9,232 nucleotides of DNA from Candidatus Omnitrophota bacterium (GTDB lineage: Bacteria > Omnitrophota > Gorgyraeia > Gygaellales > Profunditerraquicolaceae). How positions within the stretch are numbered: the stretch's first letter is position 1; the number at the start of each line of letters is the position of its first letter. Made by a program: the position numbers and the translations under genes. This document shows, one piece after another, positions 1 to 5,594 of this stretch. The notes beneath the pieces are model-generated. The model did not search any database. It was not told the origin of the DNA and worked only from the letters and a program-made list of their open reading frames with translations. The stretch is from assembly GCA_030018895.1 (NCBI GenBank), contig JASEHM010000019.1:1-9232 (forward strand). The letters are read 5' to 3'.

Positions 1-47
1 CGCTCACTTCGTTCGCTCCTCGCAATGACGAAAAATACGAATTGCGA
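1..47. repeat. Partial dispersed intergenic repeat with inverted repeat
   Basis: The first 30 bases resemble the GC-rich repeat, built around the core 'TCATTGCGAGGAGCGAA' on the other strand, that is scattered between genes in many bacterial genomes. A 7-bp inverted repeat, TCGCAAT (20-26) and ATTGCGA (41-47), encloses a 14-nt loop. Only one edge of the unit lies in the window, so its full size and copy number cannot be seen. Assignment to that repeat class is from memory of the motif, since no second copy occurs here. Confidence 0.45.
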
Positions 48-108
48 CACAGTCTAAATGACGATTTCCGTCGAACTTCTTTTAAAGTTGAACTGTTACA
101 AAATAAAT

Positions 109-639
109 ATGCTGGAAAAAATAATAATAGCCGGTTCAGGCGGCCAGGGAATTATGCTCCTGGGCAAAGTTTTAGCAGAGACTGCTATGCAGGAAAATAA
201 ATTTGTAACCTGGCTTCCGGCATACGGGGCTGAGGTGCGCGGGGGTACTGCATATTGCATGGTGGTAATATCTGATACAGAAATCGGCTCGCCCTATATA
301 GACAAAGCAGATACCTTGATAATTATGAATAGCTTAGCATTAGAAAAATTTAAAAACAGAATAAAAAAGAACGGGTTTATGTTTATTAATACCTCGCTTA
401 TCAAAAATAATTTACCGGCATGGCAAAAAATGCTAAAATATCCGTTTAGTGATATAGCCAAAGATATAGGCAATATAAAAATAGCAAACATGGTTGCCTT
501 GGGTTGTTACCTGGCAAACAAAAAAATCTTAAACAAAGAAAAAATCCCTGAGGTTTTTAAAATAATGGCTCCGACTGACAAAAAAGAGCTGGTTTTGATT
601 AACCAAAAGGCGTTTTTAAAAGGATTGGAGTTAAAATGA
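109..639 (+). CDS. 2-oxoacid:acceptor (ferredoxin) oxidoreductase, gamma subunit
   Basis: This is the gamma subunit (KorC/VorC/PorC type) of a cytoplasmic 2-oxoacid:ferredoxin oxidoreductase, the enzymes that reversibly decarboxylate a 2-oxoacid to an acyl-CoA. The 176-residue protein opens with the family's glycine-rich segment (IIIAGSGGQGIMLLGK), followed by YGAEVRGGTAYCMVVIS, the other signature block, and a central 'DTLIIMNSLALEKF'. Length is normal for a stand-alone gamma subunit. The start at 109 is chosen because family members begin only a few residues before the glycine-rich motif. An in-frame ATG at 58 would add 17 atypical residues. Neither start has a clear Shine-Dalgarno sequence. 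The alpha and beta subunits are expected upstream, outside the window. Substrate (2-oxoglutarate, pyruvate or branched-chain oxoacids) cannot be told from this subunit. Its end touches gltX, which suggests co-transcription. Confidence 0.9.
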   Translation: MLEKIIIAGSGGQGIMLLGKVLAETAMQENKFVTWLPAYGAEVRGGTAYCMVVISDTEIGSPYIDKADTLIIMNSLALEKFKNRIKKNGFMFINTSLIKNNLPAWQKMLKYPFSDIAKDIGNIKIANMVALGCYLANKKILNKEKIPEVFKIMAPTDKKELVLINQKAFLKGLELK

Positions 640-662
640 CGTACGCATCTGAGGTTACATCC

Positions 663-1964
663 ATGATTAGAGTAAGATTTGCTCCTAGCCCAACAGGCAA
701 TTTACATATCGGCGGCAGCCGCACCGCGCTTTTTAACTGGCTTTATGCTCAAGCAAAGAACGGAAAATTTATCTTAAGGATAGAGGATACGGATAAATTG
801 CGTTCAAAACAGGAATTCGTTAATGAAATATTAGACAGCTTGAAATGGCTGGGTTTTAACTGGGATGAGATCTATTATCAGAGCCAAAGATTTGCTTTAT
901 ACAAACAATTTGCGCAAAAATTATTAGACGAAGGTAAGGCCTACACAGAAAAACTGCCGGATAAAGAGGGTGAGGCAATTATTTTTAAGGTTACGCCTCA
1001 GAAAATCAAACTTAATGATTTAATCCGCGGAAATATTGAATTTGAAGCCGAAACCATCAAGAATCAGGTTTTGATAAAATCCGACGGCACGCCTACATAT
1101 AATTTTGCCTGCGTAGTAGATGACGCAACAATGAACATTACACATATTATCAGAGGCGAAGATCATATATCCAACACGCCTAAGCAAATTTTGCTTTATG
1201 AGGCTTTAGGTTTTAAGGTTCCTGAATTTGCGCATCTGCCCCTAATAATGGGCACAGAGGGAGGCAGGCTTTCCAAAAGAACAGGGGCTACTGCTATTAG
1301 TGACTTTCGTAAAATAGGGTATCTCTCAGAGGCATTAGTTAATTATCTCTTACTGCTTAGCTGGTCTCCAGGAGAGAACCGCGAAGTTATTGATATAAAT
1401 GAAGCGATTAAATTATTTGACGTAAAAGACGTAAATAAAACCGCAGCTGCCTTTGATTTAGATAAGCTTAACTGGATAAACAATCAGTATCTTAAAAAAG
1501 AACCTTTAGAAAAACTCAACAGCCTGATTATACCTTTATTGATAGAAAACAATTATATCCAAAAGGACAACTTTGATAAAAATTATGTTATTTCTATAAT
1601 AAAGTTGTTCCAGGCGCGGCTCTCTACCATAAATGATTTTCTGGATTGGGCAAATTTCTTTTTCTTAAAAGACATCGAGATAGAGGAAAAGGCAAAGGAG
1701 AAACTCCTAAGCCGCGATTTATCCAAAGAGTTTAAACTTTTCATTGAAAGATTAGGGATGTTAGAAAAATTCGATATTGAAACTATTGAAACAAGTTTTC
1801 GGGAAATGGTTAAAGAACTTGGCCTTGAAACAAAGACGCTGATTCATCCTATCAGAGCGGCCCTAACCGGCAAAACCATAGGCCCGGGATTATTTGAGGT
1901 TATTTATTATTTAGGCAAAGAGCGCGTAAAAGAAAGATTAGAGAAATGGATAAATAAGGAATAA
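663..1964 (+). CDS. gltX: Glutamyl-tRNA synthetase (shortened form)
   Basis: This class I aminoacyl-tRNA synthetase attaches glutamate to tRNA-Glu and, in bacteria without GlnRS, often also to tRNA-Gln. Numbered from 663 (433 aa), it shows RVRFAPSPTG (3-12), the HIGH-type motif HIGG (15-18), IEDTD (40-44), the stem-contact block around RGEDHISNTPKQ (164-175) and the KMSKS-type motif RLSKR (202-206). The C-terminus carries the typical HPIRAALTG and GPGLFEVI anticodon-domain motifs. Usual length is about 470-500 aa. The deficit lies mainly after AY (93-94), where the Cys-containing, often zinc-binding segment is replaced by about a dozen residues before IFKV (107-110). GAGG at 651-654 sits 8 nt before ATG 663, and family proteins start at MxRVRFAPSPTG. 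An ATG at 636, overlapping the upstream stop as ATGA and preceded by GGAG, is the alternative (442 aa). tRNA-Gln lies downstream. Confidence 0.96.
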   Translation: MIRVRFAPSPTGNLHIGGSRTALFNWLYAQAKNGKFILRIEDTDKLRSKQEFVNEILDSLKWLGFNWDEIYYQSQRFALYKQFAQKLLDEGKAYTEKLPDKEGEAIIFKVTPQKIKLNDLIRGNIEFEAETIKNQVLIKSDGTPTYNFACVVDDATMNITHIIRGEDHISNTPKQILLYEALGFKVPEFAHLPLIMGTEGGRLSKRTGATAISDFRKIGYLSEALVNYLLLLSWSPGENREVIDINEAIKLFDVKDVNKTAAAFDLDKLNWINNQYLKKEPLEKLNSLIIPLLIENNYIQKDNFDKNYVISIIKLFQARLSTINDFLDWANFFFLKDIEIEEKAKEKLLSRDLSKEFKLFIERLGMLEKFDIETIETSFREMVKELGLETKTLIHPIRAALTGKTIGPGLFEVIYYLGKERVKERLEKWINKE

Positions 1965-1986
1965 TTTTTGAGTTTCGCATAAATAA

Positions 1987-2256
1987 TGTAACGAACCTAT
2001 CTTATCCATTAGAAGCTATATTCTTAAATGTTTAAAAGGCTTATTTGAAACCGACGGCTGTTTCCATGAAGACAAAGGTAATTACACACGAGTTATTGAA
2101 TTCAAAAATAATTGTACGAAATTGCGGGAAAATGTTTATAATACCTTGTTAAGTCTTGGCTTTAATCCTCAGATAGGGACTAATTATGTCCGCTTAGGAA
2201 GAAAAATAGAAGTTTATAGATTCAAGAAATTGATAGATTTTAGGAATTATAATTAA
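1987..2256 (+). pseudogene. LAGLIDADG homing endonuclease, C-terminal remnant
   Basis: An 89-codon open stretch, bounded by TAA at 1984-1986 and TAA at 2254-2256, has no ATG start in a suitable place. It translates to a LAGLIDADG-type sequence: LKCLKGLFETDGCF contains the LxGLFxTDG helix motif with its acidic residue. It is followed by YTRVIEFKN, then LLSLGFNPQI, YVRLGRK and EVYRFKKLIDFRNYN, the usual beta-strand and helix pattern after the motif in these endonucleases. Complete enzymes carry more sequence upstream, and often a second motif, so this is the 3' end of a lost gene. It lies in a different frame from gltX, 22 nt after gltX ends, and stops 2 nt before tRNA-Gln. Family assignment rests on reading the motif. 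Whether it came from an intron-borne, intein or free-standing enzyme cannot be told. Confidence 0.75.
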
Positions 2257-2258
2257 AT

Positions 2259-2332
2259 TGCCCTCTAGTGCAATGGTAGCACGACTGGCTCTGGACCAGT
2301 TAATCATGGTTCGAATCCATGGGGGGCAGCCA
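2259..2332 (+). tRNA. tRNA-Gln (anticodon CUG)
   Basis: This is a complete 74-nt cloverleaf. The acceptor stem TGCCCTC (2259-2265) pairs with GGGGGCA (with one T-G wobble). The D arm is GTGC/GCAC with loop AATGGTA. The anticodon stem ACTGG/CCAGT has loop CTCTGGA, placing anticodon CTG at 2291-2293. The variable region is 4 nt, the T arm is CATGG/CCATG with loop TTCGAAT, the discriminator is G, and CCA is encoded. A perfect TATAAT lies at 2248-2253, but a promoter using it would start essentially at the mature 5' end and has no good -35 box. Co-transcription from gltX is therefore also possible. GluRS encoded just upstream may charge this tRNA if the organism uses the Glu-tRNA-Gln/GatCAB route, which is an inference. 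Confidence 0.97.
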
Positions 2333-2589
2333 TATATTTCTCTCGAAATTCAGATAGAGAGATAACTTAAGCCTTGATCGTTTGCGGCAATACGAATGCA
2401 TCAATCGCTTGAGGTCGCAAATGGTTAGGGTACTGTTATTTTTAGGAGATTTAAGTAAAGCCCTGTGTTTTGAAAATCTGCCAATCTCGTCGGTAAATCG
2501 GCAAAATCCTGCCAATATTCTATCTCTTTATCTCTAAATCCCAGTATAGTGGGTTCACAGCTATTTGAGCGACTTAGGGCTGAAAAACC

Positions 2590-2617
2590 TTGCTTTTTCA
2601 GTACAATATTCTAAAAT
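2590..2617 (+). promoter_or_regulatory. Candidate sigma70-type promoter
   Basis: TTGCTT (2590-2595) and TAAAAT (2612-2617) are separated by 16 nt, giving 3/6 and 5/6 matches to the consensus. An overlapping alternative is CTGAAA (2580-2585) with TACAAT (2602-2607), also 16 nt apart. Either would start an RNA near 2614-2625 that runs through the terminator at 2708-2740 towards the two-component operon. The area is AT-rich and also forms hairpins, so chance matches are likely. Confidence 0.3.
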
Positions 2618-2707
2618 AGCTATCAGTTAGGATTAAAGAAAATATAGCATTTCGGGTCTGGGGAGAATAACTTTCCTCGGAGGTTAAATTCATCGATGGT
2701 CGGGCCA

Positions 2708-2740
2708 CCATCTTGCATGCGAATGCAGGATGGCTTTTTT
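2708..2740 (+). terminator. Intrinsic (Rho-independent) terminator upstream of the two-component operon
   Basis: An 11-bp stem, CCATCTTGCAT (2708-2718) with ATGCAGGATGG (2723-2733), contains a single T-G wobble and closes a GCGA tetraloop. C and a run of six T (2735-2740) follow. It ends 26 nt before the response-regulator start. The 5' arm can instead pair upstream: GATGGT (2695-2700) with ACCATC (2707-2712), a 6-bp hairpin that uses five bases of the terminator arm. It may simply end the tRNA-Gln or leader transcript, or it may be a regulated attenuator. Confidence 0.85.
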
Positions 2741-2766
2741 AATTTTATCGTAACCATAGAATCAAA

Positions 2767-3435
2767 ATGCGCATACTATTAGTAGAAGACGAAAAAAATA
2801 TGGCAAGTTTTATCAAGCGCGGGCTTCAAGAAGAACGTTATGTGGTTGATGTTGCCCCCAACGGAGAGAATGCACTTTTCTTGGCAGAAACAAATCCCTA
2901 TGATTTAATAATTCTCGATATTATGCTGCCAGACACCACCGGCTTTTCTATCTGCAAGGATTTGCGGGCTAAGAAAATTGACACCTTCATTCTCATGCTT
3001 ACTGCCCGTGATGACGTTAAAGATAAAGTATTGGGCCTTGAGATTGGAGCGGATGACTATTTAGCTAAACCGTTTGAATTCGACGAGCTCCTGGCGCGGA
3101 TTGCCGCGCTTTTACGCAGAAAACGCTTGAATAAAAGCCCTATTCTTAAGGTTGCGGATCTTGAATTGAATCAACTTACTCATAAAATCATACGGGCAAA
3201 AAAAGAAATCACCTTAACCGGGAAAGAATATAGTTTACTGGAGTATCTCATGCTCCATGCCAATCAGGTAATAACGAGGACTGAGATATCAGAACATGTT
3301 TGGAATGAAGATTTTGACAGCCTTACTAATGTCATAGACGTATTTATAAACCGGTTGCGCAACAAGATTGATCGAGGTTTTAAGAAAAAGCTTATTCATT
3401 CTCTGCGCGGCACGGGTTACATGCTTAAGGAATAA
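2767..3435 (+). CDS. OmpR/CusR-type response regulator
   Basis: This cytoplasmic DNA-binding response regulator (222 aa) is the output partner of the kinase encoded next. The receiver domain (about 1-115) has acidic residues E7 and D8, phospho-acceptor D51 (LILD context), T79 in LMLTARDD, and K101-P102 in DDYLAKPF. The winged-helix DNA-binding domain (about 125-222) has LTGKEYSLLEYL, the recognition-helix region around TNVIDVFINRLRNKID, and the terminal wing RGTGYMLKE. The segment VWNEDFDSLTNVIDV resembles the CusR/CopR metal-responsive subgroup, but the signal here is unknown. The start MRILLVEDE is the family norm. It lacks a clear Shine-Dalgarno sequence and begins 26 nt after a terminator, so expression probably depends on read-through or on coupling to a short overlapping ORF (2696-2782). 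The kinase starts 2 nt after its stop. Confidence 0.95.
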   Translation: MRILLVEDEKNMASFIKRGLQEERYVVDVAPNGENALFLAETNPYDLIILDIMLPDTTGFSICKDLRAKKIDTFILMLTARDDVKDKVLGLEIGADDYLAKPFEFDELLARIAALLRRKRLNKSPILKVADLELNQLTHKIIRAKKEITLTGKEYSLLEYLMLHANQVITRTEISEHVWNEDFDSLTNVIDVFINRLRNKIDRGFKKKLIHSLRGTGYMLKE

Positions 3436-3437
3436 CG

Positions 3438-4892
3438 ATGCAAAAATCTTTTCGCAGGAAAGTTATGACCGGATTTTGGGTAATGGTATTCCTATGTGCG
3501 TTTACTGTATTATTTGCCTTTATAACTATGCGTAATATGCAAAAAGTGTTTCTTAATACCATGAGAGATAATGTCGCAGCCCTTAAGGCGGCGGAGGAAC
3601 TGGAGCTTGCTTTGCTTAGTCAAAAAGGTTTTTTGGCAAATTATTTTTTAGACGGCAACTCCATTTGGCTTAATAAACTTGATGAAAAGAAAACGAATTT
3701 TTTGGGTTGGCTTAACAAGGCTTCAGAAACCGCTTTGACTCCGGCCGAAAAAAGTATTATCGAAGACATTAACCTTCTTTATCAAAAATATGAAAGTGAA
3801 CACTATAAAGCTGAACAGCTTTATGAATCAGGAAATATTCGCGCCGCCAAAGAGATTCTCCTCAAAGACAGATGGGAGGTTTTCGAGGCGCTATATCAAA
3901 AGTGCGAGGATTTTATTCGTATTAACGAATCAATCATCGAGAGATCGGAGGCTTCTTTACAAAGAAAAGTTATAGGCATGATGGTTTTGATTACGGTTCC
4001 TGCGTTGGTAGTAATTGCTTTAGTCGGCTCTATGTTTTTTCTGTTAACGCGAAGAATTCTTGCGTCTGTTAAAGACATTACAGTAACAACACGCAATATT
4101 AATCTTAAAAGCCTAAGCGACAGGGTGAGCACTGCGAATTTGGAAACAGAGATGGAGTATCTGGCCAAATCAATCAACGTGATGCTTGAACGGCTGGAGC
4201 GGTCTTTTGAATACATAAAGGAATTCAGCTCCAGTATCGGCCATGAATTAAAGACGCCGCTGGCAATTATCAAAGGAGAGTCTGAGATCGCGCTGCGCAA
4301 GGAGAGGCAGGTTGAGGATTATCAAAAGGCCTTGCGCGTTAATATCGAAGAGGCAAATAGGATGATCCGTATTGTTGAGGACTTGGTTTTTCTGGCAAAA
4401 CTCGATTATAACCCGGATAATATCAAGAAAGAAGCTTTTGATTTTATCCCATTTTTTGCGGATATACAGAACCGCGCTAAAACGCTGGCTCAGCAAAAAC
4501 AAATAGATGTTACCGCCGCAATGCTGAAAAATGCCGTTACTTTAGAAGGCAACAAACTGCATTTGAGCCGCTTATTTTTTAATCTTATCCAGAATGCCGT
4601 TAAATTCACACCTTCGGGAGGAAAAATAAATTTAGCCGCTTATCCGGCAGATAACGTATTAAAGGTTTCTATATCAGATACGGGTTTAGGAATCAGCGAA
4701 GAAGATTTACCTAAGATATTCCAGCGGTTTTTCCATAAAGAAAAATCTCAATCGGAAAGCGCCGGAAGTATCGGCTTAGGCTTAAGCATTGCCAAATCAA
4801 TTGCGAAATTTCATAACGGCGACATTGAGGTAGAAAGCAAACTTGGAGAAGGCGCAACTTTTACCGTAATCCTGCCTGTTTTTCACGCCTAA
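3438..4892 (+). CDS. Sensor histidine kinase with helical extracytoplasmic sensor
   Basis: This inner-membrane sensor kinase (484 aa) presumably phosphorylates the adjacent regulator. TM1 is at about 13-31. A predicted all-helical extracytoplasmic region of about 145 residues follows (four-helix-bundle or CHASE3-like by its pattern of charged helices), then TM2 (about 180-203), HAMP (about 204-258) and HisKA with phospho-acceptor H269 in SSSIGHELKTPLAIIKGE. The HATPase domain shows the N box (N382, N386 in FNLIQNAVKFT), G1 DTGLGI (414-419) and G2 GSIGLGLSIAK (443-453). All catalytic motifs are intact. AAGGA at 3427-3431, inside the preceding gene, is its ribosome-binding site, with a 2-nt intergenic gap, so the pair is an operon. 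The sensor does not look like the usual CusS-type periplasmic domain although the regulator is CusR-like. The ligand is unknown. No clear terminator follows. Confidence 0.95.
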   Translation: MQKSFRRKVMTGFWVMVFLCAFTVLFAFITMRNMQKVFLNTMRDNVAALKAAEELELALLSQKGFLANYFLDGNSIWLNKLDEKKTNFLGWLNKASETALTPAEKSIIEDINLLYQKYESEHYKAEQLYESGNIRAAKEILLKDRWEVFEALYQKCEDFIRINESIIERSEASLQRKVIGMMVLITVPALVVIALVGSMFFLLTRRILASVKDITVTTRNINLKSLSDRVSTANLETEMEYLAKSINVMLERLERSFEYIKEFSSSIGHELKTPLAIIKGESEIALRKERQVEDYQKALRVNIEEANRMIRIVEDLVFLAKLDYNPDNIKKEAFDFIPFFADIQNRAKTLAQQKQIDVTAAMLKNAVTLEGNKLHLSRLFFNLIQNAVKFTPSGGKINLAAYPADNVLKVSISDTGLGISEEDLPKIFQRFFHKEKSQSESAGSIGLGLSIAKSIAKFHNGDIEVESKLGEGATFTVILPVFHA

Positions 4893-4936
4893 TTTTTATC
4901 CCCGTAACTAAAGCAAGAAAGATTACAAAAAATTAA

Positions 4937-4976
4937 TTTAATTTTAATCTTTGGTTCATGACCGATTTGTTATCCT
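4937..4976 (+). promoter_or_regulatory. Candidate activator-dependent promoter for the receiver gene
   Basis: Tandem TTTAAT repeats (4937-4942 and 4943-4948), preceded by further TTAAT-like sequence, lie 22 nt before a possible -10 box, TATCCT (4971-4976). No good -35 hexamer is seen. AT-rich direct repeats in place of a -35 box are typical of promoters activated by OmpR/PhoB-family regulators. The regulator encoded at 2767-3435 is therefore a candidate, by inference only. The implied 5' leader is about 70 nt. Confidence 0.25.
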
Positions 4977-5053
4977 AAAGCACTATACGACTCAGTGTGT
5001 CCTGAAAGGAGAAGTAAGAGTAGAAACTTGGTAGTTTTTAAGAGAATGAAATC

Positions 5054-5419
5054 ATGAAAAGAATTCTTATTATTGATGATGAGTGTAGAATTGGCCAGTC
5101 GTATAAGGTGTTGCTTTCAGAAGAGGGATTTGATGTAAAACATGCCTCAAGCGCGCAAGAGGCAACCAATCTCTTGATCCGCGAGCACTTCGATTTAGTT
5201 TTACTGGATATTAACATACCGGAAGTAGACGGTAAGGTAATGTACGAAGTTATCAGGGAATACGACAGGAATATGAAAGTCATAGTTTCAAGCGTGTATC
5301 CTATTGAAGAGCAGGTTCAAAGCATCTTAGGGGCCTGTGCGTACCACAATAAGTCGCAAGGAGTCGATATGCTCGTGGCTAAGATAAAAAAAGTATTAAG
5401 TGACGGGGGATGGCCGTAA
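5054..5419 (+). CDS. Stand-alone response-regulator receiver protein
   Basis: A single receiver domain of 121 aa with no output domain. It has the acidic pair D8/D9 (LIIDDE), phospho-acceptor D52 in VLLDINIPEVDG, Ser79/Ser80 where the switch Thr/Ser normally sits (VIVSSVYP), and K100 in YHNKSQG. The conserved K is followed by Ser rather than Pro, a variant seen in other 'DKS-G' receivers. It is thus likely a phosphorylatable relay or protein-protein regulator, not a transcription factor. The gene is 161 nt downstream of the kinase gene, with an AT-rich putative promoter between, so it may be a separate unit. A weak GAGA motif precedes the start. A strong AAAGGAG near 5005 has no start codon behind it at normal spacing. 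Its phosphodonor could be the neighbouring kinase, which is not shown by sequence. Confidence 0.9.
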   Translation: MKRILIIDDECRIGQSYKVLLSEEGFDVKHASSAQEATNLLIREHFDLVLLDINIPEVDGKVMYEVIREYDRNMKVIVSSVYPIEEQVQSILGACAYHNKSQGVDMLVAKIKKVLSDGGWP

Positions 5420-5458
5420 AGATTTCTCATAGCTCAAGATAACATAAAGATCCGATAA

Positions 5459-5587
5459 TCCGGTTCGGAGTATAACAAATATATGGATATCCAGCAGGAG
5501 ATTAACTTTGCCATCAAGGAAGAGTTTGAAAAGCGGGGCATAGAGTTCGCCTATCCGACGCAGAAGTTATATTTAAGTAGGCAATAA
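5459..5587 (+). pseudogene. MscS-family mechanosensitive channel, C-terminal remnant
   Basis: An open stretch after TAA 5456-5458 reads SGSEYNKYMDIQQEINFAIK and then EEFEKRGIEFAYPTQKLYLS, ending at TAA 5585-5587. This matches the end of MscS-type channels, where the C-terminal alpha/beta domain closes with 'IN..I...F...GIEFAYPTQTLYL'. Only about 42 residues remain of a protein normally near 280 aa or longer. No membrane segments or MscS pore helix are found upstream. An internal ATG at 5483 could encode 34 aa but would lack any channel part. It is read as the scar of a deleted channel gene between the receiver gene and the envelope cluster. Family assignment is from motif recognition. Confidence 0.7.
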
Positions 5588-5594
5588 AATTATT

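Larger units (their letters stand above)
2333..2766 (+). other. 434-nt intergenic region with several hairpins
   Basis: No recognisable gene is seen. Hairpins from left to right: TCTCTC/GAGAGA (2339-2344 with 2357-2362) just after the tRNA; TTTGCG/CGCAAA (2381-2386 with 2416-2421); CCCA/TGGG (2540-2543 with 2550-2553); a nested pair with outer AGCTATTT/AAATAGCT (2559-2566 with 2614-2621) and inner CTGAAAAA/TTTTTCAG (2580-2587 with 2594-2601); GGGGAGA/TTTCCTC (2660-2666 with 2672-2678); then an intrinsic terminator. A 38-codon ORF (2421-2537) has GAGGT at 2411-2415 but no recognisable product. The density of hairpins and the terminator suggest a noncoding RNA or a regulatory leader. None matched a known riboswitch class that I could recall. 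Confidence 0.5.

Noticed and set aside
58..108. Upstream ATG for the oxidoreductase gamma subunit
   Set aside because: It adds 17 residues not typical of the family before the glycine-rich motif, and it has no ribosome-binding site.
2300..2515. Minus-strand 71-codon ORF ending in LPPMDSNHD
   Set aside because: Its C-terminal end is the antisense of tRNA-Gln, a common source of spurious ORFs, and the rest shows no recognisable motif or ribosome-binding site.
2640..2740. Known riboswitch classes (c-di-GMP, TPP, cobalamin, fluoride, SAM) and 6S or tmRNA
   Set aside because: The consensus bases and helix order that I know for these RNAs are not present.
3896..4300. Minus-strand 134-codon ORF
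   Set aside because: It lies entirely opposite the histidine kinase gene, whose motifs prove the coding frame, and it shows low-complexity Ser/Leu/Ile composition typical of antisense frames.
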